Shown: positions 26,995 to 38,103, counted from the stretch's first letter. The stretch is DNA of 64,000 nucleotides from Methylobacterium sp. Leaf104 (GCF_001422885.1 NZ_LMMZ01000002.1:147320-211319), one strand, 5' to 3'. Notes: generated by a model not told the origin, from the sequence alone. Program-made: numbers and translations.

Positions 26995-27753
26995 CTAGTC
27001 GCGGATCAGCTTGCCGGAATAGACCACCGGACCGGTCGGCTGCCCGGTGGGCGAGCCGCCGGCCGGCTCGACGGAGACCGCGAAGGTGCCGGCCGCCAGC
27101 GCGTCTCCCCTGGCCGGCAGGATCAGCGCCCTGGCGCCGGTGCCCACGAGGCCGAGGGTCTTGGGGGCCGCGCCGGCGCCGACGTACCAGAGCTCCAGGC
27201 TGTGCCCCGCCGGGGTCTGCGCGCCCACCGGGCGCACCCGTGCGGTCCCGGCCCGGGTGTCGATGCTGACGAGGAGCGCCGGCGCCTCGCCGCCGCTGCT
27301 GACCACCGCGACGTAGCGCCCGTCGGCCTCGCCCGGCCCCGTGCCGGGACGCGGCCCGCCGACGGCGACGAACAGGGCGAGCCCGGCCGCCAGGGCCGCG
27401 GCCGCGCCGGCGGCCAGGCGCCAGCGCCGCAGGGATCCCTGCAGGGCGCCGATGCGGTCGTCGTTGGCGGCGGGTCCGAGATCGCCTCCGGGTTGGACCT
27501 TCGTCGAGACGGCGGGAAGCGGACCGTCGGCCGCGAGCTGCCGGGCGATCGCCGGCCAGACCCCCGGCCCCGGCGCGACGTCGGGCGCCCCGAGGGCGAG
27601 GGGCGCCAGGCGGCGCTCCCAGGCGTCGCGCGCCGCGCGGGCGGCGGGGTCCACGGCGAGTTCGAGGTCCACGGCCGCGCGCTCGGGCAGCGGCAGCGTG
27701 CCGAGCACGTACTCGGCCAGGCGCAGGTCGCGCTCCTCCGGATCGGGGGTCAT
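26995..27753 (-). CDS. Anti-sigma factor, RskA/ChrR-like membrane protein
   Basis: Membrane-anchored regulator of the sigma factor encoded just upstream. The 252-residue protein has an N-terminal cytoplasmic helix region (LAEYVLGTLPLPERAAVDLEL, residues 12-33) typical of anti-sigma domains, without the His-Cys zinc motif. One transmembrane segment (about 112-132) follows, then a C-terminal extracytoplasmic RskA_C domain (GHSLELWYVGAG; TFAVSVEPAGGSPTGQPTGPV). Such proteins hold the ECF sigma factor inactive until released by signal-dependent proteolysis. Its ATG overlaps the sigma stop as ATGA. It converges with the molybdenum enzyme operon 31 bp away. Confidence 0.88.
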   Translation of the reverse strand: MTPDPEERDLRLAEYVLGTLPLPERAAVDLELAVDPAARAARDAWERRLAPLALGAPDVAPGPGVWPAIARQLAADGPLPAVSTKVQPGGDLGPAANDDRIGALQGSLRRWRLAAGAAAALAAGLALFVAVGGPRPGTGPGEADGRYVAVVSSGGEAPALLVSIDTRAGTARVRPVGAQTPAGHSLELWYVGAGAAPKTLGLVGTGARALILPARGDALAAGTFAVSVEPAGGSPTGQPTGPVVYSGKLIRD

Positions 27754-28361
27754 GGCGCACCGTCCAGGCAGCCGCGCAGGGTCGCGAGGCCGCGATGCAG
27801 CCAGGTCTTGATGGTGCTCACGGGGCGGTCGTAGCGCAAGGCGAGGTCCTCCCGGGACTGGCCCTCGCAATAGGCCAGCACGATGCAGTCCCGGTGCAGC
27901 GCCTCGAGCCGGCCGAGGCAGGCCTGCAGCGCGTTGCGCCCGAGGATCGTGCCCTCGCTGTCGTGGGGGTCGGCCAGCCGCTCCACCCAATCCTCCCCGT
28001 CCTCGGTCGCCGGCCCCTGGACCTCGCTGCGCCGCCGCACCCCGTCGATCGCCCGGTTGCGGGCGATGGTACAGAGCCAGGCCAGCGGCCGTCCGGCCGC
28101 CGGGCTGTAGGAGGCGGCCTTCTGCCAGATGCGCAGGAACACGTCCTGCAGCACGTCCTCGGCCATGCCGCGATCCGACTGGATACGCAGGACGACGCCC
28201 AGAAGTTTCGGCGCCGTCCGGTCGTAGAGGACCCGCAGGGCGGCCTCGTCGCGCCGGCCGATGCGGGCGAGGAGGTCCGCCAGGACGGCCTCGCTGCCCG
28301 CGCCGTCCTCCGCAAAGGGACCATCAGGCAAGGGACCGCCACGCGGGGAACTGGCACGCAA
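27750..28361 (-). CDS. ECF RNA polymerase sigma factor, SigK/RpoE type
   Basis: Alternative sigma factor of 203 residues. Region 2 includes LRIQSDRGMAEDVLQDVFLR and WLCTIARNRAIDGVRRRS; region 4 has LEALHRDCIVLAYCEGQSREDLALRYDRPVSTIKTWLHRGL (in overlapping pieces), a clear HTH. There is no N-terminal region 1 or SnoaL-like tail. The gene is translationally coupled to its anti-sigma partner. The longest reading starts at a TTG; another TTG ten codons later (LPDGPFAED) is equally possible. A GGTTAACC palindrome lies 78 bp upstream at 28439-28446. Confidence 0.92.
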   Translation of the reverse strand: MRASSPRGGPLPDGPFAEDGAGSEAVLADLLARIGRRDEAALRVLYDRTAPKLLGVVLRIQSDRGMAEDVLQDVFLRIWQKAASYSPAAGRPLAWLCTIARNRAIDGVRRRSEVQGPATEDGEDWVERLADPHDSEGTILGRNALQACLGRLEALHRDCIVLAYCEGQSREDLALRYDRPVSTIKTWLHRGLATLRGCLDGAP

Positions 28362-28475
28362 CGGCTGGGCTTCCTCTGTGTCCGGCGCGAGCGCGGTCGG
28401 TCCGGGGGCGGTCCTTCGGGCGGGATCGTCTCAACACAGGTTAACCGAGGCCGCGCCGGGGCGCCACCGCGCGCC

Positions 28476-29723
28476 TCAGCGACGCTCGTAGAGCAGGCGG
28501 GCGCGGATGGTGCCGTCGAGGGCCCGGATCTCCTCCAGCAGGCTCTCGGCGCCGGCATCGGTGACGTCGGTCTCCACCACCACGTACCCGACCTCGCCGT
28601 CGGTCTGGTAGAACTGCGCGGCGATGTTCACCCCCCGCCGGGCGAAGGTGTCGTTCAGGCGCCCCAGCATGCCCGGGATGTTGCGCTGGACGTGGATCAG
28701 GCGCGTGCCGGTGGGACGGGCGGGCAGTTGCACCTGCGGGAAGTTCACGGTGCCGATGGTCGAGCCGATGTCGGAGTAATCGACGAGCTTGCGCGCCACC
28801 TCGGAGCCGATGCGCTCCTGCGCCTCCTCCGTCGAGCCGCCGATATGCGGCGTCAGGATCACGTTGGGCAGGCCCTGGAGGGGACTGACGAAGCGCTCCT
28901 GGTTGGAGCCGGGCTCCACCGGGAACACGTCGACGGCGGCGCCCCGCAGGTGGCCGTCGCGCAGGGCGCCCGCCAGGGCGTCGAGGTCGACCACGGTGCC
29001 GCGCGCGTTGTTGATCAGGAAGGCGCCGGGCTTCATCGCCCGGATCTCGGCCTCGCCGATCATGTTGTGGGTCTCGGGCGTCTCCGGCACGTGGAGGGAG
29101 ACCACGTCGCTCTGGGCCAGCAGGGTCTCCAGGCTGTCGGTGGGCTCGGTGTTGCCGTGGCGCAGCTTGTCGGTCTGGTCGTAGAACACCACCCGCATGC
29201 CCATCGCCTCGGCGAGCGTCGAGAGCTGCGAGCCGATATTGCCGTAGCCGACGATGCCCAGCGTCTTGCCGCGCACCTCCTGCGAGCCGGTGGCGGACTT
29301 GTCCCACTCGCCCGCATGGGCGCCCACCGAGCGCGGCACGATCCGGCGCAGCAGCATCACGATCTCGCCGATGACGAGCTCGGCCACCGAGCGGGTGTTC
29401 GAGTAGGGCGCGTTGAAGACCGGGATGCCGCGGTGGCGGGCAGCCTCGAGATCGACCTGGTTGGTGCCCACCGAGAAGCAGCCCACCGCCAGCAGGCGCT
29501 CGCCATGGGCCAGAGCCGCCGCGTCGAGCTGGGTGCGCGAGCGGATGCCGAGGATGTGCGTGCCGCGCAGCGCCTCGTGCAGGGCCTCCCGGTCCAGCGC
29601 CTTGGGCACCCGCACGACGTTGGTGTAGCCGGCGGCGGCGAAGAGCTCGGCGGCGCTGTCGTTGATGCCTTCGAGGAGCAGGACGCGGATCTTGTCCTTC
29701 GGGAAGGAGAGTCTTTCGGCCAT
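28476..29723 (-). CDS. serA: D-3-phosphoglycerate dehydrogenase with C-terminal ACT domain
   Basis: First enzyme of serine synthesis: oxidises 3-phosphoglycerate to 3-phosphohydroxypyruvate with NAD. The protein of 415 residues is of the short E. coli type. It has the substrate-binding segment HILGIRSRTQLDAAAL and VGCFSVGTNQVDL, the Rossmann motif GIVGYGNIGSQ, NNARGTVVD (catalytic Arg), the Glu region DVFPVEPGS and TPHIGGST (catalytic His). A regulatory ACT domain from about residue 340 (RLIHVQRNIPGMLGRLNDTF) usually confers feedback inhibition by serine. It is divergent from a D-2-hydroxyacid dehydrogenase gene, which fits the known side reaction of SerA on 2-oxoglutarate. The start is the ATG at MAERLSF. 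Confidence 0.95.
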   Translation of the reverse strand: MAERLSFPKDKIRVLLLEGINDSAAELFAAAGYTNVVRVPKALDREALHEALRGTHILGIRSRTQLDAAALAHGERLLAVGCFSVGTNQVDLEAARHRGIPVFNAPYSNTRSVAELVIGEIVMLLRRIVPRSVGAHAGEWDKSATGSQEVRGKTLGIVGYGNIGSQLSTLAEAMGMRVVFYDQTDKLRHGNTEPTDSLETLLAQSDVVSLHVPETPETHNMIGEAEIRAMKPGAFLINNARGTVVDLDALAGALRDGHLRGAAVDVFPVEPGSNQERFVSPLQGLPNVILTPHIGGSTEEAQERIGSEVARKLVDYSDIGSTIGTVNFPQVQLPARPTGTRLIHVQRNIPGMLGRLNDTFARRGVNIAAQFYQTDGEVGYVVVETDVTDAGAESLLEEIRALDGTIRARLLYERR

Positions 29724-30012
29724 GTTCGTCTTCTTCTGGATGTCGCGCCCGGCGGGGCGGATGCGGCGCCGGGCCTTGGGGCTGCGCGCGGCCGTCGGGC
29801 GCACGGCACGAGTCCCCGAATGGGCCGTGTGAGAGGCCAGTTCACGGGTCGGGTCAAGGCCCGGTCTTGAACATCGGCGGCGATTGTCAGGCCGCCCCCT
29901 TGACCCGGGGGGCCGGCGTCGGGATGCCGGGGCGATCCGTCTTCGAGCCCGTGGCCCGCCCCCGCGCCCCCGCACGAGGACCCCGTCGAGGAACCCGCCG
30001 AGGACCCCGCCC
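29724..30012. promoter_or_regulatory. Divergent promoter region, serA and D-2-hydroxyacid dehydrogenase
   Basis: 289 bp shared by two divergent metabolic genes. A 10-bp inverted repeat, cgggtcaagg at 29850-29859 and ccttgacccg at 29898-29907, is separated by 38 bp, and each arm includes a TTGACC that could serve as a -35 element pointing outward. This suggests symmetric divergent promoters, but no convincing -10 elements were seen. Confidence 0.4.
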
Positions 30013-31416
30013 ATGAGCCAGTCAGCCGTGCCCGCCGACCTCCTCGGCCGCCTGGAAACCTGCCTCGGCCGAGGCGGCCTGCTCACGGGCGAGGAGGATC
30101 TCGCCCCCTACGCGGTCGATTGGCGCCGCCTCTTCCCCGGCCGGCCGGCGGCGGTGGCGCGCCCGGCCGGCACGGCCGAGGTCGCCGCCGTGATGGCGGC
30201 CTGCCACGCCGCCGGCGTGGCGGTGGTGCCCCAGGGGGGACATACCGGCCTTGCGGGCGGCGCAACCCCGGACGCCTCCGGGGGCCAGGTGGTGCTGTCG
30301 CTCGCCCGCATGAACGCGATCCGCCGGGTCGACCCCCTCGGGCTGACCCTGGAGGCGGAGGCCGGCTGCATCCTCAAGGTGGCGCAGGACGCGGCGGAGG
30401 CGGAAGGCCGCCTGCTTCCCGTCAGCCTCGCGGCGGAGGGCTCGGCCATGCTCGGCGGCGTCATCGCCACCAATGCGGGCGGCATCAACGTGCTGCGCTA
30501 CGGCATGACCCGCAACCTCGTCCTCGGGCTCGAGGTGGTGCTGGCCGACGGCACCGTGGTCGACGGCCTGCGCGCCCTGCGCAAGGACAATGCGGGCTAC
30601 GACTGGAAGCAGCTCTTCATCGGCAGCGAGGGCACGCTCGGCATCGTCACGGCCGCGATCCTGCGCCTCGTGCCCCGCCCGCGCCACACCGCCACGGCGC
30701 TCCTCGCGGTGCCGGATCCGGCGGCGGCCCTGCGCCTCCTCCGGGCGGCGCAGGATGCCCTCGGCGACACCATCCAGGCCTTCGAGCTGATCGCGGGCGA
30801 GTCCCTCGCCCTGGTGGCCGAGCATGCCGGCCTCGCGAGCCCGATCGGGCCGGCCCCCTGGACCGTGCTGATGGAGGCGGGCTCGAGCCTCGCGGGCCTG
30901 CGCGAGGCGGTGGAGACGCTGCTCGGCGAGGCCCTGGAGCGGGGCGACGCCACCGACGGCGTGCTCGCCGAATCCGGCCAGCAGGCCGCCGCCCTCTGGG
31001 CCCTGCGCGAGCACATCACCGAGGCCGAGGCCCGGGCCGGCAAGAGTGTCAAGCACGACGTCTCGGTGCCGATCCCGGCGATCCCGGATTTCCTGGCGGC
31101 GGCGGGCGAGGCCCTGGCGGCGGGCGCCCCGGGCACCCGGCCGAACATCTTCGGCCACATGGGCGACGGCAACATCCACTACAACGTGATCATCGGCCCC
31201 GCGCACGAATCGGACGCCGTCAACCGCCTCGTCCACGACGCGGTGGCGCGGTTCGGGGGCAGCATCTCGGCCGAGCACGGCATCGGCCAGTACCGGGTGG
31301 ACGAGCTCGTCCGCCACCGCCGGCCGGAGGAGATGGCGCTCGCCCGCAGGATCAAGGGCGCCCTCGACCCGCGGGGCCTGCTCAACCCCGGCAAGGTGCT
31401 GCGCGCCGTCCCCTGA
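30013..31416 (+). CDS. FAD-dependent D-2-hydroxyacid dehydrogenase (D-2-hydroxyglutarate dehydrogenase-like)
   Basis: Flavoprotein of the GlcD/D2HGDH family, 467 residues. The PCMH-type FAD domain shows VVPQGGHTGLAGGATPD and SAMLGGVIATNAGGINVLRYG; the C-terminal domain has GHMGDGNIHYNV and SAEHGIGQYRVDEL with the metal/substrate-binding His residues. Members oxidise D-lactate, glycolate or D-2-hydroxyglutarate and feed electrons to the respiratory chain or ETF. Placement opposite serA favours D-2-hydroxyglutarate, a by-product of SerA; in Pseudomonas stutzeri the two enzymes are functionally coupled. The ATG chosen starts the protein at MSQSAVPADLL; the frame continues upstream in non-protein-like sequence. 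Confidence 0.88.
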   Translation: MSQSAVPADLLGRLETCLGRGGLLTGEEDLAPYAVDWRRLFPGRPAAVARPAGTAEVAAVMAACHAAGVAVVPQGGHTGLAGGATPDASGGQVVLSLARMNAIRRVDPLGLTLEAEAGCILKVAQDAAEAEGRLLPVSLAAEGSAMLGGVIATNAGGINVLRYGMTRNLVLGLEVVLADGTVVDGLRALRKDNAGYDWKQLFIGSEGTLGIVTAAILRLVPRPRHTATALLAVPDPAAALRLLRAAQDALGDTIQAFELIAGESLALVAEHAGLASPIGPAPWTVLMEAGSSLAGLREAVETLLGEALERGDATDGVLAESGQQAAALWALREHITEAEARAGKSVKHDVSVPIPAIPDFLAAAGEALAAGAPGTRPNIFGHMGDGNIHYNVIIGPAHESDAVNRLVHDAVARFGGSISAEHGIGQYRVDELVRHRRPEEMALARRIKGALDPRGLLNPGKVLRAVP

Positions 31417-31537
31417 GCGCGGGCCGGGCCGGCGGGAGACGCCGCGCTGTCGAGGACCCGAGACTGTCGGAATCCGAGCCGGCGACCTATCTCCCGTCTC
31501 GACGACCACGCGACACGACGGCAGGAAAGACGCTCCC

Positions 31538-32512
31538 ATGGCCTCGCCCGGTGACTGGAAGATCCCCGCATCCGCCCAGCCCAAGGCCGCCGATTACGGC
31601 TACGACCTCGAGCAGGCGCTCACCGCGATCGTCGCGCTCTCGACGCGGGTGCCGCCCGAGGCCTTCACCGCCGAGACGCTGGGCACCGAGCGGGCCGGGA
31701 ACGGCGTCGTCATCGGCGAGGACGGGCTCGTGCTCACCATCGGCTACCTCGTGACCGAGGCGGATTCGGTCTGGCTCACCACCCATGACGGGCGCTCCGT
31801 GCCCGGGCACGTGGTCGGCTTCGACGCGGTCACGGGCTTCGGCCTCGTCCAGGCGCTGGGCGACCTGAAGATCAAGCCGCTGAAGCTCGGGCGCTCCGGC
31901 CCGGTCAGGATCGGCGACCGCGCCGTGATGGCCGGCGTCGGCGGCCGGGCGCGCAGCCTCGCCGTCGAGATCGTCGCCCGCCAGGAATTCGCCGGCTACT
32001 GGGAATACGTCCTCGACGAGGCCCTGTTCACCGCCCCCTCGCACCCGCACTGGGGCGGGGCGGCGCTGATCGGACCGGACGGGGCGCTCCTCGGCATCGG
32101 CTCGCTGCAGCTGCAGCAGGGCGGCACGGCCGGACCCAAGACCATCAACATGATCGTGCCGATCGACCTGCTGACCCCGATCCTCGACGACCTCACCGCC
32201 CGGGGCCGCGTCGACCGGCCGGTGCGCCCCTGGCTCGGCCTCTATGCCAGCGACGGCGAGGACGCCGTGGTGGTGATGGGATTGGCCGACGACGGCCCGG
32301 CCGAGGCGGCGGACCTGCGCCCGGGCGACGTCATCGTGGCGGTGGCGGGCGAGCCCGTCTCCGACCTCGCCGGCTTCTTCCGCCAAGTCTGGGCGCTGGG
32401 CGAGGCCGGCGTGCGGGTGCCGCTGACGATCCAGCGCGACGGCAAGCCCCTCAAGCTCTCGGTGACCTCCTCGGACCGCGCGCGCTTCCTGGTCTCGCCG
32501 CAGCTCCATTGA
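31538..32512 (+). CDS. HtrA-like trypsin-fold PDZ protein lacking the catalytic triad (pseudoprotease)
   Basis: Protein of 324 residues with the DegP/HtrA layout: trypsin-like core (about 20-215) and one PDZ domain (about 225-320, with RPWLGLYAS and ADLRPGDVIVAVAGEPVSD). Compared with active HtrA, the triad is replaced: TNNHVV becomes TIGYLV (His to Tyr70), the TDxAV segment becomes TGFGLV (Asp to Gly100), and GNSGG becomes PHWGG (Ser to Trp172). It therefore cannot be a serine protease by the normal mechanism. There is no signal peptide, so it is probably cytoplasmic and may act as a peptide-binding scaffold or chaperone. The stop codon lies in the first unit of a 17-bp tandem repeat, and trmFO begins 76 bp later. 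Confidence 0.8.
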   Translation: MASPGDWKIPASAQPKAADYGYDLEQALTAIVALSTRVPPEAFTAETLGTERAGNGVVIGEDGLVLTIGYLVTEADSVWLTTHDGRSVPGHVVGFDAVTGFGLVQALGDLKIKPLKLGRSGPVRIGDRAVMAGVGGRARSLAVEIVARQEFAGYWEYVLDEALFTAPSHPHWGGAALIGPDGALLGIGSLQLQQGGTAGPKTINMIVPIDLLTPILDDLTARGRVDRPVRPWLGLYASDGEDAVVVMGLADDGPAEAADLRPGDVIVAVAGEPVSDLAGFFRQVWALGEAGVRVPLTIQRDGKPLKLSVTSSDRARFLVSPQLH

Positions 32513-32572
32513 TCCGGGCGTTCCATTGATCCTGGCCCTCCATTGATCCAGGCCCTCCATTGATCGAAGTCC
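32505..32572. repeat. 17-bp tandem repeat, four units, spanning the pseudoprotease stop codon
   Basis: Four head-to-tail units beginning tccattgatc (starts 32505, 32522, 32539, 32556), differing only in their last seven bases. In the first unit, ctc cat tga forms the final Leu-His and stop of the HtrA-like protein. Because 17 is not a multiple of 3, the units do not keep frame. The array ends 16 bp before trmFO. Confidence 0.93.
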
Positions 32573-32588
32573 CCGGCGGGTTTATCCC

Positions 32589-34013
32589 GTGCCGATGACG
32601 GACAACGCCATCCACATCGTCGGCGGCGGCCTCGCCGGGTCGGAAGCCGCCTGGCAGATCGCCGAGAGCGGCCACGACGCGGTGCTCCACGAGATGCGCC
32701 CGGTGCGCGGCACCGAGGCCCATCACGGGGGCGACTTCGCCGAGCTCGTCTGCTCGAACTCGTTCCGCTCGGACGACGCCAACGGCAACGCCGTCGGCCT
32801 CCTGCACCAGGAGATGCGGACCCTCGGGTCGCTGATCCTGCGCGCGGCCGATGCGCACCAGGTCCCCGCCGGCGGCGCGCTGGCCGTCGACCGCGAGGGC
32901 TTCGCGAAGGCCGTCACCGCCGCGATCGAGGCCCATCCGCGCATCCGCATCGTGCGCGAGGAGGTCGAGGGCCTGCCGCCCGAGGCCTGGGGCCGGACCA
33001 TCATCGCCACGGGTCCCCTCACCGCGCCCTCGCTGGCGCAGGGCATCCGCGAACTCACCGGCGCCGAGTCGCTCGCCTTCTTCGACGCGATCGCGCCGAT
33101 CGTGCACCGCGACTCCATCGACATGGGCAAGGCCTGGTTCCAGTCGCGCTACGACAAGGTCGGGCCCGGCGGCACGGGCGCCGACTACATCAATTGCCCG
33201 ATGAATCGCGCGCAGTACGACGCCTTCATCCAGGCCCTGATCGGGGGCGACAAGATCGGCTTCAAGGAGTGGGAGGCGACCACGCCCTACTTCGACGGCT
33301 GCCTGCCGATCGAGGTCATGGCCGAGCGCGGCCCCGAGACCCTGCGCCATGGCCCGATGAAGCCGGTGGGCCTCACCAACCCGCACGACCCCACCGTGAA
33401 GGCCTGCGCCATCGTCCAGCTGCGCCAGGACAACGCGCTCGGCACCCTCTACAACATGGTCGGCTTCCAGACGAAGCTGACCTATTCCGAGCAGGTCCGG
33501 GTGTTCCGCACGATTCCGGGGCTCGAGAACGCCGAGTTCGCCCGCCTCGGCGGCCTCCACCGCAACACCTACCTCGACAGCCCCCGTCTCCTCGACGCGA
33601 CCCTGCGGCTGAAGGCGCGGCCCTCCTTACGCTTCGCCGGCCAGATCACGGGCTGCGAGGGCTATGTCGAGAGCGCCGCCATCGGCCTGATGGCCGGCCG
33701 CTTCGCGGTGGCCGAGGCGCGCGGCGCGGCGCTCGCGCCCCTCCCCGCCACCACGGCGCTCGGCGCCCTGATCGGCCACATCACCGGCGGCCACATCGCC
33801 GCCGAGGAGGCCGGGACCCCGCGCTCGTTCCAGCCGATGAACGTGAATTTCGGCCTGTTCCCGCCCCTCGACCACGCTCCGAAGGGCGAGGGCGGCAAGC
33901 GCCTGAAGGGACCGGAGAAGGCGGTGGCCAAGAAGAAGGCCCTGACCGACCGGGCGCGCGCGGACCTCGCGGCCTGGCTGGGGCACGGACCGGCGCAGAT
34001 CGCGGCCGAGTAG
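32589..34013 (+). CDS. trmFO: Methylenetetrahydrofolate-tRNA-(uracil-5-)-methyltransferase
   Basis: Folate- and FAD-dependent enzyme that makes 5-methyluridine at position 54 of tRNA, instead of the SAM-dependent TrmA. The 474-residue protein starts with the dinucleotide-binding fold [18 protein letters not shown]. It continues with [20 protein letters not shown] (family signature), [14 protein letters not shown] (the conserved active-site Cys region), [15 protein letters not shown], and [13 protein letters not shown] near the C-terminus. The length is normal for the family. The start may be the GTG at 32589 or the ATG two codons later. A tandem repeat occupies its immediate upstream region and no good ribosome binding site is visible. 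Confidence 0.95.
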   Translation: MPMTDNAIHIVGGGLAGSEAAWQIAESGHDAVLHEMRPVRGTEAHHGGDFAELVCSNSFRSDDANGNAVGLLHQEMRTLGSLILRAADAHQVPAGGALAVDREGFAKAVTAAIEAHPRIRIVREEVEGLPPEAWGRTIIATGPLTAPSLAQGIRELTGAESLAFFDAIAPIVHRDSIDMGKAWFQSRYDKVGPGGTGADYINCPMNRAQYDAFIQALIGGDKIGFKEWEATTPYFDGCLPIEVMAERGPETLRHGPMKPVGLTNPHDPTVKACAIVQLRQDNALGTLYNMVGFQTKLTYSEQVRVFRTIPGLENAEFARLGGLHRNTYLDSPRLLDATLRLKARPSLRFAGQITGCEGYVESAAIGLMAGRFAVAEARGAALAPLPATTALGALIGHITGGHIAAEEAGTPRSFQPMNVNFGLFPPLDHAPKGEGGKRLKGPEKAVAKKKALTDRARADLAAWLGHGPAQIAAE

Positions 34014-34150
34014 GGCTGCGAGGCGGCGCGCGCCCGGACAGGCCGGCCGCATCGAAACCGCTGCGCCCCGCCGGCCCTGGCCTCGGCGAAACACTGCGCC
34101 CACCCTGGGATGAAAGCCCGCGGGCCGGACGCATCAGGTGAGGCACTCCG

Positions 34151-35473
34151 ATGGCAGGCCATCCAGACCACGACCAGGGCGGCTCCCGGGCCGCCGCCGT
34201 CCTGCGGGTGACGAGCGGTAACTTCCTGGAGATGTTCGACTTTTTCGCGTTCGGGTTCTACGCCTCCTCCATCGCCAAGGCGTTCTTCCCCAGCGAGAGC
34301 GAATTCGCCTCCCTGATGCTGACCTTCATGACCTTCGGGGCCGGCTTCCTGATGCGCCCCCTCGGGGCGGTGCTGCTCGGGGCCTATGTCGACCGGGTCG
34401 GCCGGCGGAAGGGGCTCATCGTCACCCTGGCGATCATGGCCGGCGGCACGATCCTGATCGCCCTCGTGCCCGACTACGCCACGATCGGCCTCCTGGCGCC
34501 CGCCCTGGTCCTGATCGGCCGCCTGCTCCAGGGCTTCTCCGCCGGGGTCGAGCTCGGCGGCGTCTCGGTCTACCTCGCCGAGCTGGCGCCGCCCGGCCGC
34601 CAGGGCTTCTACGTCGCCTGGCAATCGGGCAGCCAGCAGGTGGCGATCATGGCGGCGGCGGCCATCGGCTACGTCCTCAACCGCCTGTTGGCGCCGGCCG
34701 AGATGGGCGCCTGGGGCTGGCGCATCCCCTTCCTGATCGGCTGCCTCCTGGTGCCGTTCCTGTTCTACATCCGCCGCTCGCTGCAGGAGACCCCGGCCTT
34801 CCAGGCCCGCAAGGTCCATCCGCCGGTGGGCGAGGTGGTGCGCACCCTGGGGCGGAACTGGCGGATCGTGGGGCTCGGGATGCTGATGGTGGCGATGACC
34901 ACGATCGCGTTCTACGCGATCACGGTCTACACCCCGACCTTCGGCAGGAGCGTGCTCAAGCTCTCCGACACCGACAGCCTGATCGCCACCTTCTGCGTCG
35001 CGGTCTCGAACCTGTTCTGGCTCCCCGTGATGGGGGCGCTCTCCGACCGGATCGGCCGGCGCCCGATCCTGCTGCTGTTCTCGGGCCTGACCCTCGTCAC
35101 CGCCTATCCGGCCCTGGCCTGGCTCGTGGCGCATCCGAGCTTCGAGACCATGCTCGTGGTGCTGCTGTGGCTGTCCTTCCTCTATGGCAGCTACAACGGC
35201 GCCCTGGTGGTGGCGCTCACCGAGATCGTGCCGCCGGCGGTGCGCACGGCCGGGTTCTCCCTGGCCTATTCCCTGGCGACCGCCCTCTTCGGCGGGATGA
35301 CGCCGCTGATCTCGACCTCGCTGATCGCGGCCACCGCCAACGCGGCGGCCCCCGGCCTCTGGATGGCCTTCGGCGGGGCCTGCGGCCTCTTCGCCACCGT
35401 GCTGATCTACCGGCAACCGGCCCGCGCACGGGGACGGGGCGCGGCGACCCCGGTCACGCCGGCTCGACCGTGA
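34151..35473 (+). CDS. MFS transporter, metabolite:H+ symporter (citrate/tricarballylate-type)
   Basis: Twelve-helix inner-membrane symporter of 440 residues. The N-terminus [25 protein letters not shown] and the loop-2 motif [14 protein letters not shown] are characteristic of the MHS subfamily, which imports citrate, tricarballylate, dicarboxylates or osmolytes. A second copy of the loop motif, [15 protein letters not shown], lies before TM8. The closest resemblance by eye is to CitA-like citrate-proton symporters, so an organic tricarboxylate is the likely substrate; that is inference. A good ribosome binding site (aggtgagg) precedes the ATG. Its last 20 bp overlap the convergent acetyltransferase gene. 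Confidence 0.85.
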   Translation: MAGHPDHDQGGSRAAAVLRVTSGNFLEMFDFFAFGFYASSIAKAFFPSESEFASLMLTFMTFGAGFLMRPLGAVLLGAYVDRVGRRKGLIVTLAIMAGGTILIALVPDYATIGLLAPALVLIGRLLQGFSAGVELGGVSVYLAELAPPGRQGFYVAWQSGSQQVAIMAAAAIGYVLNRLLAPAEMGAWGWRIPFLIGCLLVPFLFYIRRSLQETPAFQARKVHPPVGEVVRTLGRNWRIVGLGMLMVAMTTIAFYAITVYTPTFGRSVLKLSDTDSLIATFCVAVSNLFWLPVMGALSDRIGRRPILLLFSGLTLVTAYPALAWLVAHPSFETMLVVLLWLSFLYGSYNGALVVALTEIVPPAVRTAGFSLAYSLATALFGGMTPLISTSLIAATANAAAPGLWMAFGGACGLFATVLIYRQPARARGRGAATPVTPARP

Positions 35474-35984
35474 AGATCCGGCGTCCGGGCAGCTGGCCCG
35501 CATCGCCGGTGTCGCGAAACCCGACCTTGCGCAGGAGGCCGACCGAGGCCGCGTTCTCGGGCCGGCACTGGGCGATGATGAAGCGGTGGGGGAAGCGCGT
35601 GCGCAGCAGGCCCACCGCGGCGGTGACCGCCTCGGTGCCGAGCCCCCGTCCCCGGGCCGCGCCGCCGACCCAGTAGCCGACCTCGACGGCGTGGTCGCCG
35701 CGCAGGTGCAGGCCGACGATCGCCGCGAGCGCGCCGTCCGCCCGCTGCCAGGCGCCCAGGAAGCAGTCCTTCGTCACCTTGGCCGGGCCGATGAGCTGGC
35801 GCGCGTCCTTCAAGGTGAAGGGCGCGGGCAGGAAGTCGACCGCCCCGGTGATGGCGGGGTCGTCGGTCAGCGCGCGCAGGGCCTCCGCGTCGGACGGCAC
35901 CAGCGGCGCGAGCCGCAGCCGCGCGGTCTCGACCGGCTTGAGATTCGCGAGGCTGTAGCGCGCGGCGAGCTTGCGGAAGAACAT
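35454..35984 (-). CDS. GNAT-family N-acetyltransferase (RimJ/RimL-like)
   Basis: Acetyl-CoA-dependent acyltransferase of 176 residues from the ATG chosen (gggaga lies just upstream). The fold is seen in [50 protein letters not shown] (motif A with the acetyl-CoA pyrophosphate loop RGRGLGT) and [22 protein letters not shown] (motif B). The RimJ-like pattern suggests protein N-terminal or amino-acid acetylation, but the target is unknown. The 3' end overlaps the MFS gene on the opposite strand. Confidence 0.88.
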   Translation of the reverse strand: MFFRKLAARYSLANLKPVETARLRLAPLVPSDAEALRALTDDPAITGAVDFLPAPFTLKDARQLIGPAKVTKDCFLGAWQRADGALAAIVGLHLRGDHAVEVGYWVGGAARGRGLGTEAVTAAVGLLRTRFPHRFIIAQCRPENAASVGLLRKVGFRDTGDAGQLPGRRIFTVEPA

Positions 35985-36040
35985 GTCTCCCACTTGGCCC
36001 GCGGCGGGCCGCGACACAAGGCGCCGCAGGCCCGGACACG

Positions 36041-36074
36041 CAAAAGCCCGCCCCGGGGCGATCCGGGGCGGGCT
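36041..36074 (-). terminator. Terminator of the lactate permease gene
   Basis: Perfect 12-bp GC-rich stem agcccgccccgg/ccggggcgggct with a 6-nt loop, followed on the minus strand by TTTTGCG. It lies 32 bp after the lctP stop and separates it from the acetyltransferase gene. Confidence 0.85.
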
Positions 36075-36105
36075 CTCGCGTCGGCAGGTGCGTTCGAGGG
36101 GGATC

Positions 36106-37833
<1,728 letters not shown>

Positions 37834-38103
37834 GGGCGCCGTACTCCTCCAGGGCAGCCCGATCTCGTGCCGGGCCTTGTCTCCGTTGCTAGCAGAGCAA
37901 TTCGGTCGGCTCAACGCGGTTAATCATGTATTCAGAGGGTGTTGCATGTCGATCCGCCTCCGACGCCGCGTCGCCCGCCCGTTTTCTCGCCCCGGTCTAC
38001 GGCGCCGCAGCCCGCGCATTCCTGCCGGGACCAGCGGAACATGCCCCTCCGGCGCTCACTTCCCTGTCGAGACCCCGAGCGACCGGAAGCGGAGATTTGA
38101 TCT

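Noticed and set aside
32505..32572. CRISPR-like array
   Set aside because: Units are contiguous 17-mers without spacers and no cas genes are present; it is a simple tandem repeat.
38000..38060. EcfG general-stress promoter (GGAAC-N16-17-CGTT) before the manganese catalase gene
   Set aside because: A GGAAC occurs at 38036, but no matching -10 element follows at the required distance.
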